In this document: one piece after another, positions 47,012 through 59,960 of the stretch | How positions within the stretch are numbered: position 1 is the first letter of the stretch | How the letters are laid out: each line of letters begins with the position of its first letter | Source: Nymphaea colorata | Lineage: Eukaryota; Streptophyta; Magnoliopsida; Nymphaeales; Nymphaeaceae | Assembly (NCBI RefSeq): GCF_008831285.2 | Contig: NC_045145.1 | Span: 15,702,040-15,766,039 of the forward strand | DNA: 64,000 bases | Direction: 5' to 3' | Program-made: the position numbers and the translations under genes | The notes under the pieces: model-generated | Told to the model about the DNA's origin: nothing | Seen by the model: only the letters and a program-made list of their open reading frames with translations | Database searches by the model: none

Positions 47012-50000
47012 ATTTGCGATAGAAAAAGAGGTCTTTTTCTTTTGGAAGCGAGGGAGAGAATGTGACCCAAATTTAATGGTTCAACTCCTTATCCAGTTCC
47101 CTCCCCCAAAATCCGAATCGCTTCATATCAATTTTCGAACCGTTTCAGCCCGCTATTCTTCGACGGACCGGTTGGCAGTGGGAGCAGCAACTCTTCGGCG
47201 ACCGCCATGGCTCAGTCGACTCGTTTCGCTTTGGCACATGACTCGTTGCTTTGACTCGGATAATAAGAAGTTGAGTTGCCCCATGAAACTTTGGAAGTGC
47301 TCTGCCTCCCATCCCAACCATTTCAAGATTTCATTTGTTCCAACCAATCACTGTATGCTCATCATCTGGGCAAGGTCAAATATAGTTTATATATATATAT
47401 ATTTCTGAAATAATATCAATATTTAAAAAAACTATAGAAAATAATGCGCTTAGAAAAAACACATTAGATTATATATAACGAAAGAACAAGATTACAGAAA
47501 ATGTTGGAAAAGAAAGGAAAATAGCAATCGAAAACGAACGTGTCACTCTCCAAATCGCCATGCTTTCAAAAATACTATGTTAGTTTGGGGTCCATGATAA
47601 TGAGATGTGGGATTTGACAAGGAAAGATTTTGATGAATTATAAGCATTGCTAATTTTGCTTGACACTTTGTCTTATATGGCGGGATATTGTCGGAGATAA
47701 ACTCAACAAGATCTTAATATAATTTAGTCAACCTTAGAAACGAGCTGCCCTCTTTCTCAAATTTGCCATACTTCATTTAATTGAAATTATAAATGCACTT
47801 TTTTTATAATAATTCCTATAAAATGTAATTCTCAAGAAGTTCCGATTACTATTATTTCTACATTATACATCTTTTATATATTAAAAGAAACCAAAAAAAA
47901 CTTTAAACATGACAACATTTTTCAGGAACAAAAAGAAGACGACTAAACATCCCCTTATAAATTTTGTCCTGCCAACAACTAACAGAGCGTGGAGCTTTAT
48001 ATTTAAAACAATAGCAGTAATGGTTAACCTGATTTTCTCGGCAGACCCTCCATTAATGAGCTTCTCTCACATAATATAATGACGCCCTCACTTTACTCTG
48101 TTAGCTTATCAATAGAACGTCTGCATCACGAGATTCAAAGCTCTTTTCTTAAAAGTGTGTACGCATTGAGTATTAAATGTAGAATATGAAAAGCCTTTTC
48201 TCATTTCTCGTGGACTTCGGATATTATTATCTCCATTGCTAGAGGTCTGACACGACATTTTCAAAACGAAAAGAGTCAAGGATTCGTTTTTGGTTGAGGG
48301 TGAGTGGATTTTTTTTTTTCCGATAAGCCTATATGTTTTATATTTTATTTATAACATAATATATATATATATATATAAAGATAAAAAAAGTCAATAAAAT
48401 CAAGATGTATATCAAAAATTGAAGACCATAAATTAATAGTTACAGCCACAAAATAAAAGCAAAGGAGAAAACATACAATACAATACACAAAAAGTGAAAT
48501 AAGAGGGATGGGAAGAGAGTGGAAAGATGGAACAGCACCATCACTTAGCCGCAGAATGAGGACGACGCTGCAGCCGAATAGCAAAATGAACATCTTCCTA
48601 CACAAGACGAACGCAGACTGCCGCGAAAAGAAGGTGTTCCTAAAGACTCTCTTGTTGCGCTCTTTTCAAATACGTCACCAAGCTGAAATGAAGAGATAGA
48701 GAGTTACATACTATCGAGAAAGTTTGTTATATAGTTGAAGAAGCTTACTAATACGAACTAATCAACATGAAGTTTGTTTAGATTACGTGTCCTTTAGTCA
48801 TTTCATCTCATTAAACTCCATTTTTAAGTTAGTGATAGCCCAGGGCTTAGCTTTTGACACGTGATTTTTGCTTAATAATGCAAAAGTTAGATGTGTTTTT
48901 AACAATATTGAAATTTTGAGCTTGTCTTCTATTAGTAGCAACAATTGGTTGTGTAATGGAAATTTTCGCTATTTTACTTTTGTTACTATTTAATAATTAT
49001 TAAAATGTTATTTCCATTTAGCCGACACTGTAAATCGTTATTTGTTTGCTTTATTTTTCTCTTTTCTTAATTATTTTTTATTTAGGGGTTCTTTTCCTAG
49101 AATCCGTATCACTTTAAGTTTCTTTATTAAGAGAATGCTATGGTTGGAAGTTGAGGTAACATAGCATCCAATTCTTTTTCTGCTGATGAGGATTAGAAAT
49201 ACCAGAAACGCAGGGTGGGCGGTGGAAGTAGCCAGTTCCTATTTTCAATCTTAGGAGCATTAACTTTTTTTGTATTTGTGGGCGGTGGAAGTAGCAATTT
49301 CCATTAGGCCCCAAACCCAAGCCTGGGCTCGGCTGGTTGAAATAAAAAAAATATATTTTTATAAAAAATTTTGAACATAAAATACTTTTTTAATAAAAAC
49401 GAGTATCCATGCAAAACATATTTCAAACAAAAAAAAAAAAAAAGAAAAGACAGAAAGTACAGGCACAGTCTCTTGTTAAGCAATAAGAATGAAATTGTTC
49501 ATCCAACAAGTGAATTTCACTCAATATTTGAATTTGGATTTAGATTTCAACCAAGTTTTCAAATTTAAATCCGTTTGGGATTAACTGGAAATGCTTATTT
49601 TAGTTGCATTGGCATTTTGAATCTTTTTTTTTTTTAATTAAATTTGGTTTGCCCTCACAAAGAATTGGATATCGAACCTGAATCCCATTTTGAAGCGTTT
49701 CTTGTTTCCACTTTAACCCAAGTTTCTTGCTTAAATCGGATCCCACAATGTAAAATATCTGTAACCAATAAGTCCTTTTCTAATTTTGAGACTATCTCAT
49801 GTAATATACAAAAAAGAAAAAGAAATTATGAATAGTTACCTAACTTTTGAACAAATTTAACTCAATATTAATGTTCTCCATCCAATGCTGCACAAAAGTT
49901 TATGTCACAGTCGGTTATCCGCCTGAAGTATAGGCGGCCTTTTGTAATTTTCGATAAATAGATGAAAAAATAAGAAAATCTTTAATCGCACGGATGTGTA

Positions 50001-50868
50001 AATTACACCAAAGCGTGTCCGTCTTTCAACCTCTCCCTTACTTTTTAGTTTTCCTCTTTAAGTAATATTATATTCTTTTATGGGTGTCAATGGGAAGAGT
50101 CTCCAATTATTCAACGCCCTTGCTCGGCTTCCACGTTTCCTTTGATTTTTTTTTTTAGCAATGATTAATAGAAAAATATCTAACGTAATTAAAAGATATA
50201 TGTATATATATATATAAAGATGCTAAGCTTATCAATTATCATATACTAGACGATTATCTTAAGTAGTCGTCGGATACCCAATACTTAACCAGATCTTAAA
50301 AATTAAACACTGGACTGCCCCGATAAATTATCGGAGTAAACTTGATCTTGACTCGATATTATTTTTATAAATATATATGTATATATATTATGATAACTAA
50401 TTATATTTTATATCAAAATATTGTTTTTAATATTAAGAAGGCTGAACTCGAGCTTGGGTTTCCAGGAATCGAGCTAGGCTCGAGCTGCTATTATGGGCTG
50501 CGACCTCATCCGAGCCTGACTCTTTATCAAGCTGGTTAGAGCCAAGCCTATGCCCATTGTTATGATCGCGTAAGACATCTAAGTTGAAAAGTTGTTACAG
50601 TTAACAATAATGCAACTCAAAACCCCAAGTACTTTCAACCTGACAAATTATCGGACCATATTAATATGGATCCCAAGAACAATAGTCCAATTAATTAACT
50701 AAAAAGCATTTTGTGAATGCCACATTTTAATCTCTAATTTACCGCTGCATGATAGTGGTTGGGACGAGTTATGAATTATCCAGTGTGGTAATTATAGAGT
50801 TTCGGTCACATTCTTGAGCAGATGCGAACATCTATCTATGATATACAATTTATGTATTCACCGTTACC

Positions 50869-50869
<1 letters not shown>

Positions 50870-50899
<30 letters not shown>

Positions 50900-50900
50900 A
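50870..50900. repeat. (AAAAC)n pentanucleotide microsatellite
   Basis: About five AAAAC units in AT-rich spacer. Confidence 0.9.
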
Positions 50901-53900
50901 TTTAGCAGTTTTGCTTCTAAGGAGCATGCTGCATTGTTGTTGAGACTAATTATGAGAGGCATTTGATACAAACACCCTCGAGCATAAAGTGTTCATAAAA
51001 AAAAATGGTTATATAAAGAATTAAGGAGCATAACATAGCTGGTTGGACTAAAAGCATATGAAAAAACATGTATTTATTTTGATTCTTGTGGGTGCTATAT
51101 ATATGTTTTTGCATCTTAAAATGGTGGAGCACGACAACTAAGTTGAAGAATATACCACTATCATCGATAATGCCAATGCAGCCCAAGACCCCGAGATATG
51201 ATTGCCAACCATAGCCAAAGTAAGCTCAGTCGAATTGCACCACAAACTCACATAGTGAGCCTCACGGTGGAGCTCGTCAACCATTTTGAGGGGCGCATTT
51301 ATGCTCCATAAGGTGAATGCTCCTTGATCTTATTTGTATCACTTCTGTGCAACGTAATATCACTACAATTTGATTGCCCCTTACATAGAGGAATCAATGA
51401 AGTCCATTTGGATTGAATCTCGTGGGCACCATGTCATTTTCAAGCCTATCTTCATACTTCTTTCATGCAATCATCGCATGGAAAGAGAAGTTGAGCATTT
51501 GCATTTGATGTATCCTGCAACAACATTTAGCTCCTTTCTGAATGAGAAATTAATATGTATATATATATTTGATTGCCAAAATTGTTTTTGCTAATTCAAA
51601 TTTTTAAATTTGCCGGCATTTCCAACGTTTGTTCAAATTTCTGATGCTTTTGGATTTAATGTCTGAGGACAAAACCATCTGCTTAAAAAAAATATAGTAT
51701 AATTGACATTCAAATTCAGTAGATAGCGGATGATTGGACGAATGTCAAACACTTCAAAAAAGACAGTATTGATTACATTATTATCTGACCATATTCATCA
51801 GGTGACTTGTGATAATAAACACATTAATGCCCATGTACTGAACTCTCTACACACACACACACATGCACAAACACAGGCTGCTAGAGGGGGTGCGTCTCTT
51901 ATTCCGTTACTATGGGCACTACTCCTTCTTATAGAATTAAAGAGAGATGAGGTCCAACAATCAGAAACATGGCACCTACAACAACCCTTACTTTCCACTC
52001 ATCGCATTAAACTTCCAATACAGAAAAAGAAAAGATGGTGCAGATTATATGGTTGTATTTGCCATGATCTGATTTATGTGTTGTGAGAAAGAGAGAGGAG
52101 ATAGCCAAGGGGAAGAGGGAGGGACAAGAACCAGCCTCTATAATGGCACTCCTAATACCAAACTCAACATTCATCGATACCATCAAGATAGCATCCTCTA
52201 AGTAAAATTGAACTAAGGACATGACTATCAACCCAACCGATTGCACCATTCAAAATTAAGAGAGAGAATCTAGAAAGAGAATGAAACAGGACAGAAGATA
52301 TGAAGGGAATGAAGGCATGTTGGTGTGGGAGCTGCCGATTATTTTTTCTAAAAAGGAGTAGAGACGAAGGGGGTTGCGGAACTGCACCATGTGCACCCAA
52401 CTCAAGATGGCAGTAAGTCAGTCTGCTGCTTTCTTCCTTTCCCCTTCCCCTTCCCCCTTGGACACACGCACGCCAAAAGCCGTCCCACAATAAATGGCCT
52501 CTCTTAACCTTCTTCTCTTCTCCCCCCACAGCTGGCCCAGCTCCATGGCTGGCTCCTCCTAGCTGTTGCCACACGTGCTGCTTTCATGGCCGTCATAAAT
52601 GCCTTAAGCTACTCACACTGTTTGCTTGCTACCCGTCATAAACATGATTTTCAAGCATTGAATAGCCCCTCATCTTCTTCCTCCTTCTTTATTTATGTTT
52701 TAGTTTTTCAAATATAAAGCTTCGAATTTCAAAAATAATGCTCCATAATTTGCATTTATAAATAACAATCCATCCTCCTCCTTAAGGCACAGGCAAGCAT
52801 AAGTGGGCGGGCTGAAAACTTGTCCCTCTACAAAGTGTTGTGTTTGACTAATCCTAGCCGTCCTGATGCATTAGGGCACAAGCCATTTAATGCTGACAAG
52901 TTTGATCACATAGAGGTTTACGGGGAATCAATAGGGACAGCGTCACCAAACCCACTATGACGGACGTCTGTAAGAAGAACTTCTTTAAGAAGATGATTTG
53001 TTTTTAAGATGGTGATTTGTGCAAGTTAAGTGAATCTTTCATCATTTCCAGCTAAAGAATCGGAGAGGCAGCAAAATGGGTACTACTTGAAATGGTTGTT
53101 TTCCTGCACCCGGTAGACTGCCAAACTCAATAAAAATGTTTGCCAACATCACTTTCAGCCGATCTGGTAATATTATTGCACATTTCATGTACATTAACTA
53201 GGAATCGCTTTCATGTAAATGTAAGGACTTCTCTCTCATAAATATACGTCACCAAATAAAAGAAAAAATATTTAATGCATTTAAGAAACGGTACCCAGTT
53301 GCCCCCAAGAAATGAAGGAATAGCTTTGTGAGATGCACGGAGCCATAATGTTTCCAGAGAATGACCAAACTACCCTGTACGTTCTGTTACAAGTTAAAAG
53401 GCCAACAACCAAAAACAAGCAAGAGAAGAATCACAAAAGTCTATAATGGCACTGAAGCAGAGCAGCAATGAGGCAGCAGCACAGATGAACGATAATTTAG
53501 AAAAAAGGAAAAGAAAAGAAAAAAAAAAGGAATAAGTGTATATGAAATAACTAAATGGAATTAAAAGGAAATAAAGAGATTACAAACCAAATCAGAAAGT
53601 TTTCCTATAGGAAGGAGGCCCGGCCCCTGAACAGAAGTCAATACCCGAACCATATAGCACAAAATAAGACATCTATGGTGCGTTCTTGACTCCCTCTTTG
53701 GAGGCCTTCCTTTTCCTTTCTTTCCTTCTTTAGTGCTGAGAATTCTTCTTCCGCGGGCGCGTGTTGGAGACAAAAAACAGAAGAAAGAGAAAAAAGAGAA
53801 AAAACGGAAAAATTTCTGCAGGTCAGCTCTTGATGGAAGCATTCAAGGGGAGCCACAAATATCTTGAATGCAGGCAGCAAGAACTGAGGCTTCTCTGATA

Positions 53901-53941
53901 CTTTAAAAAAGGGAGTGCAGGTCAAGTTAATGAGGTGCCCA

Positions 53942-56900
53942 TCAGGCACCAGAGCAATTCAAGGCAGCTTTTATTTGTTGGACAGTGGTGCTGATGAGGT
54001 TATTTACTGTGGTTACCGATTCCAGATTGAGTCTAGCTGATGGCAAACTGCTAACCAAAATCTGGAACGCCACTGTTATCAACGAACCTGTTGCGGCATT
54101 GCTGCTGCTGCTGCTGCTACTAGTGCCACTTCTTTGTTGATCATGGCGGCCATCGGGTGATATAGTGAATCCTGAAGGGAGGAGTGCTATGTACGAAGGA
54201 TCTTCCCCGCTCATTGCTATGTTAATTGCAGAGACATCAACTGGGGCATACACCACCATAGATCCCGAAGCATCTGTGCAGCTTTCCTGTAGTATCAACA
54301 TGTTGTTCTGGCTGGCATTGAATGCCTGGAAAAAGTTTAGTGGAGTTAGGAATGTGAGCGAGGATGAGAAAAAAAACGAGTTTTTAGTTGCTTACTCGAA
54401 GCAGTGAGATAGAGTTGCCAGGATGAGATCCATTAGCAATGTGAGCGACTTCTTGAACTGAATTACCGCTAGAGAGGACATCCCACTGGAAATTTATGAA
54501 GAGAAAAATCAAATCCCAGGTCTCTACACAGCTCAGGCTGTTTTTGAATGGCGTAACGTGGACAGAATTTACTACTATTACCTGTGCCCTCGTCCTCTCA
54601 TCTCTAAAGAAATTGAAGACGGTTTGTGCAGACACTGGCAACCACAGTGAGGTCGCTGCACTAAGAACAACCCCATTTGGCTGACCAGGGTCAATGCTCT
54701 TGTGGGTAGTGACCCGAACTCCATCATCGTTCACCCCGGACAGTGTGGTCCATCTATGGCTACTGGAGGCACTAATGCTAGAACAGAAGTTGTTAATCAT
54801 CCTCTGCGAAAGCTTCATCATGCTTCTCCTGCCCTCAGGTGAAGGGATTACTGTTTAAAACATAAAAAATGTGAGAAATAGGAAATTATTGAAAAAAAAA
54901 AAAAATAGTCGCAAGAGATATCACAGTGGAATAGGAATGCCTATCACCTCCAAGTTCCCTTGTTGATATGCTGGTCACCATTAGGCTCGCATATCTTTCG
55001 CACATTCTCTGTAATGTAGCAAGCCATCGTTGGGCACCAAATGCTAATCCACTGTGAACAAGTTCCCGATAGATTCGGTGCACCGTACTCCTATCTTCGA
55101 CTTCAACATGTTCTATCCAGGTGACCTATATAAGGGAAACTCAAATACATTAAAAAATGAACTTTGTTGGGATTCTGAAGAATCATTAGTAAAACAACAA
55201 AATAAGCATCAGTTCTCAACTGGATTACCTTAGAATAGCCATTAGGCATATCTTGGATCCAGACACCAGATGGAAGCTTTCGACATCGCAAGGGAGAAGT
55301 AAACTGACTTTCTTTGGAGCAATCAACGGAAACATCCATTACTGCCCATGTCCCTGGTCCATGCTGTTGGCAGTATCGAAGAAAATAGAACTCCCTAGTA
55401 GAAACCAAAGGGGAGAGCACTTGTAGTTCTGCATACATCTGAACCACTTTCCAATCAGAACTCAAACACCCATTTTCTGGACAAGGGAGAGAAACGCGTT
55501 ATAAACTTACCAGTTGCAGGGAACCACTTCGATTGCCGGACATGCCTGCAGCAAGCACATCCACAGTTCTTGCCCTCGAAATAATGGTAGGAAACATCTC
55601 CGCCCATTTGTTCTGCGATAAGATCATCGTGTCATAACTCAAGGAACATTACCGCAGAAATTCTAGCAGATATATTATGCGAGACAGATTATTTGCTCAC
55701 CGCATCTACCAATATATCAACTAAAGCCATTCCATTCATGATCACCAGCCCTGAATCTTTGGATGCTTCGGTCCTAATATCCGGAGCTTTCGACTGGCTT
55801 GGTCGAGGGAACATTCTTTCGTATGCCTCAAGATTGAGAATCTCCCTTCCATCTGTGACGGATCTCATCCACAGAGGCTCTTCCATCTGCAACATTCGGA
55901 TGAATCCCTCCATGGCATTTGTGGCCACCTCCACCATGAAGGACTTCTCCAATTCTGCGACCCCTCCACTCTGCACCGGCAGCCCGACCAAGGAACCCCC
56001 TACCGAACTACCCGGAAGAAGATCGAGATCGAGAGAGAGCCCCGGCGCTTGCTGGCTTCCGAAGCCACCAACAGTTAGGTCGAGAGAAGATAAGTGGACA
56101 GGTTGTACTGGTGGTAGCTGTGGAATAGGCCTCCCAATGTACTTTGCAGCGATGCTGGATACTCTGTCAAGCTAAAAATTATAAACATGAAAAAATCATC
56201 AGCTGAACTTCCCAGAAAAGCGCAACTTTATGAAACTAGTAGAATCCGATTTGCTAAGAAGCAGGAAAATTGAAGAATTCATGGATGCTCAACCTCCTCT
56301 TTAAGCCTAGCGTTTTCCATGCGCAGTTTCTGCTCATCGAAGTAAATGTCTTCGCCTACAGGAGGGCCACAAGAGGGGCAAATCACATTCTTGAGAGCCT
56401 CCCTTATGGCTATATTTTCACAGCGAATCTTGTCATTCTCTGCTCTTAGCGCACAATTGTCAGCACGCTCATGCTGTGCCTGATAGATAGAGCACCAAAA
56501 CGATTACAAAAACAAATAAAAAAAACACCAAGTTAGAAAACACCAAAAAGAGCCTTTAAAAGAGAAGATTTCACATGTGCAGAATGAGAATACCTTCATT
56601 TGGGTCCTCCTGTTTTGGAACCAAAATTTGATCTGCCTGGGCTCGAGACCCAATTCACGACTGAGTTGGAGCCTCTGTTTTTCATCTGGGTGCGGGCATT
56701 CCTTAAACATCCTTCAGATCCCAACACAAAAAAGAAAGGATCCCATCAAAACTTTCATTCTCAGGAAGTAGCCAAAAGATCAAAGCCCCCACAAATTGTT
56801 AACGTAAAAGCACAACCAATTATCCAACACCACATCGCCACGCACTAATACTTCACAAAAGAAAAAGACGAAGAATGTCCAAAAGCCAAAAAAGCAAAAT

Positions 56901-57195
56901 GATTCTATCATTTTCGTTTCGCGTTTCCATTTCGTCGGCTCTCTCTCTCTCAACTCTTTCTCCTTCTCTCTCTCTCTCTCTCGAGAAGGGGTTCAACTTA
57001 CGCTTCAAGCTGCTGAATCTGACGGGCAGTATGCCGGTGGTATTTCTTCTTCCTCCTGGGATCGGACACATCCTGATCGTCGCCAGACCCTCCGTCCATC
57101 GTCACCAGCATCAAACTCTTCTCCCCTCGCTCACAGTGGTGATAACCCGGCCCCGTCACTCCCCCGAACGCCTCCTCCAACCCATGTAAATACAT
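53942..57195 (-). CDS. Class IV homeodomain-leucine zipper factor with START domain (HDG11/ROC type)
   Basis: Epidermal (L1-layer) transcription factor family; members bind L1-box type sites and carry a START lipid-binding domain. Exons 5' to 3': 57195-57002, 56711-56594, 56479-56294, 56171-55701, 55612-55511, 55438-55229, 55125-54948, 54850-54582, 54485-54396, 54325-53942. All are GT-AG and in phase; the total is 2202 nt, 733 aa, a normal length. The homeodomain is at about 47-107 ([17 protein letters not shown], then [13 protein letters not shown]). The zipper-loop-zipper at about 108-175 has the loop CPSCGPP. START covers about 240-465 and the HD-START associated domain follows to the end, with [11 protein letters not shown] and a serine run encoded by (AGC)n. 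[19 protein letters not shown] and ELQVLSPLV favour the HDG11/HDG12 side of the family. Alternative starts are Met29 and Met33. (CT)n lies in intron 1 and (GA)n upstream of the start. Confidence 0.97.
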
Positions 57196-57538
57196 CGATA
57201 AACCCTACCAGAACCCTTGTTTGCCCACCACCATAATCCCTCATCCTCCTGCTCTCCTCCTACACTCCCTCTCGAAACCCCATCCACAGTTCCTTCATCA
57301 CGAATTCAGAGAACCCCCGAAACGGAAAGAGATGGATATCCCTTCTCCTTCACTCCCCTCCTCGAATCTCGACTACCCATTTCATAACTCCCCCTCCCCC
57401 ACCTTAACGGCACCCTCGCCGGCGAAAAACCGCTTGGTGGACCATACAATCCAGGCCTCGATCTCGCGGGGGATTTCGCCCCCTCCTTCTGAAATAGAAG
57501 TGAAGTTAATGGACGCGGAGTTATTATGGCAACCAAGA

Positions 57539-57583
57539 AGAGAGAGAGAGAGAGAGAGCGAGCGAGACAGAGAGAGAGAGAGA
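57539..57583. repeat. (GA)n tract in the HD-ZIP IV leader/promoter
   Basis: Interrupted GA repeats lie about 350 bp upstream of the HD-ZIP IV start, with a matching CT tract at 57608-57627. Such tracts are binding sites for BPC proteins in other plants. Confidence 0.9.
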
Positions 57584-59495
57584 ATAGCGTAACCGATGAA
57601 TTTATGGCCTCTCTCTCTCTCTCTCTAAGGAGGATATATGGTTATAGAGTCGTCTCTGCAACCGAGGACACTCTCGGAGTTTGGCAAAAGCACTATCAGG
57701 GTGCAGGTCCGAGCAATTAAGTCTTCAGCCGGAAAAACCGACCTCCGGAGAGCAAACCAGTAAGTTCGGGGCCAGTTGAGGATGAGACCTCCGGCGAAAG
57801 GAATCTACGGCGCAGTTATTACCGCGATTTTGCCAAAAAAGTTCTTTCAATGTGAAGCTCAAATGACCAAACCACCCCTTCCCTTCCCCGTCGATGAGGG
57901 GAGGGGTTTTGGATTCCTCCGGCGTCCCAACAGACGATGGGTAGCCGTGGAATGCCCTGACGTGAAATTCCGGGAAATTCTGGGAAATTTCGAGAATTTA
58001 GAGGCGTGTTGGACGGGTGGTTGCGCCTACTTATATGATACATTCTTGTCGCAGTCGTAGAAAGGAATTTCTTGGTGATTTCAGAAAAAACCAGAGGCGT
58101 CGTTTGCGCTTTTCCGGATAAGGCAGGAAGGGCTTTCTTTTAAGGGACCTTTCAGTAATTTCTAGATAGCTTCTTTTAATTCATAAATTACCGGACCTAC
58201 CCTCGGCGGCCTAGGGTTTGTCGGACTGACCCTGTGGTTGCTCGCCTTAGACTTCATCTCCCAACTTGGTCAAACCTAACCGAGTCGCATCGAACGCGAG
58301 TCGAACCCAGGTGTAGACCAAGAAAAAGTTCATATTGGACTAACCTTTTACTACTTTAAAAGAAAAACTTCTCCTGAACTTAGGATCATCAACTGATATG
58401 TCTTAAATGTTGTAAATGATATTATCAAACATGCCTTTTTTTTTTTTTCTTATTTCAAGAATACGAATTTTAAGAGGGTACAGACTTGCGGCTCCGACTT
58501 AAAGAGTCGCTTTTCCAGTTATATTAAATTTGTCTCTTCTGTATGCTTTCACAATTCAAATTATATATATGCATGAATATTTATATTATTTTGTAGCAGA
58601 TATATCAAACAACTATTAATTACCCATTTGTCACAATTTATGTCACGCATGAGCTTGAAATGTAACAACCTACTACTTATACCAAACTCGAGGCCTCTTG
58701 TCCAACGGATTCTAGACCTCATCTTATTAATTTCAATTTCCACCTCAAAAAGCACGATAACAAGACAATCAATCGCTTAACAATCTTTTTTATAAGTTCC
58801 TGAAGATATTTCATAATTTTCAATACGATACTAATATTTTCAAAGTTGGACATTACAATTCATCCCCTTCAAAACACACATATCTGTTTATATACGACCT
58901 TTAAGTTCAAAGTACTATTATAACAACCTAACCTACTCTCACATTAAGCTTCGGCCCTCAGTTTAATCTACCCTTTAATAATTCTGATTGAGACTTTAAG
59001 ACGACAAATAAGCAGGATTTAACAACCTTTTTTATTTCATAAAAAAAAAACAACCTCTTTCATGACTTTGAAGATATTTTATAATCTTCAAGATAAAACA
59101 AAACTTCTCAAAATAAGGTCGTTCTTCAAAAGTAAATAGCCGTCCTTAAAGACAAAATATTGTCATGAAGGCTTGATTGAAGAGACACGAGCTTCTTTTG
59201 ATGAGCTTATGGTCCATGTAAATCAAAATTTGAGGCTGGTAAACAAGAACTTATATATCCTTTTCGCAAGAGTAAATACATGCGGATACTTGGAGCATCA
59301 ATAATATTAGAGGTTGAAAGGGACGCATTATTTTTTATTCAAAATTGAAAGTTGATGGCAACAACTTAAGATGAAAGAGCAATTGAGGCACCAACTCCGG
59401 TCTAATGTATGAGCAGCTCATACATATTATGGTATGTTAAAAAAGAAATTCTTGAGACATCATTTTCCTTCAAAACTAGTTTCATCTTCATATGC

Positions 59496-59522
<27 letters not shown>
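59496..59522. repeat. (TA)n microsatellite
   Basis: A TA run followed by a few TTATAT units, just left of the GC-rich island. Confidence 0.93.
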
Positions 59523-59533
<11 letters not shown>

Positions 59534-59629
59534 GTGGCAACTTCGAATTTCAAGCCAGCAATTCCCTTTTTTTGAAAAAAAAAGAGAAATATTTAAAAAA
59601 TCGAAGAAAAAAAAAAGAAACAAGGGAAC

Positions 59630-59960
59630 CCCTTTAGGAGTACACGCTGGCGGCCACGTCATCAAAACCGAGGCACCAGGCTGGCGGGCCATCCTCCTGG
59701 AACCGCGCTGAGACTCTGTCGACGTCACGGCGGGGCCCGCCAGCGGATCTAGCGCGAACTGGCATCGCCGGTGGACGCCAGCTGGACGCCGAGGCGCGTA
59801 CGGCGGTTCTGGGCCAGATCCGACGGCCGGCGGCCTCATACGCCGGGCCCCGCCCGCCGGAGGGTTAAATTCGGGGGCTCCGGGCATTCATTGCCGTCTG
59901 ACTCGGGGTCACCAAACACGCGTCCGGCGGCATAAATGGACCGGTACGTCGGCCAGAACG
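59630..59960. other. GC-rich, CpG-dense island
   Basis: About 330 bp of very GC-rich sequence with an abrupt left boundary against an A/T-rich stretch. The motif CATAAATGG at about 59931 could be a TATA-like element on the plus strand. The minus-strand ORF through it is Pro/Arg/Gly-rich and probably a composition artefact. It may be a promoter of an unrecognised gene or a transposon end. Confidence 0.5.

Larger units (their letters stand above)
46555..53941. other. 7.4 kb spacer between the BPC and HD-ZIP IV genes
   Basis: The first 500 bp are the BPC promoter/leader, GA-rich with a telo-box. Beyond that the sequence is AT-rich with an (AAAAC)n tract (50870-50900) and short TA runs (48360, 50205). 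The last 700 bp include the HD-ZIP IV 3' untranslated region. No gene is recognised. Confidence 0.65.
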
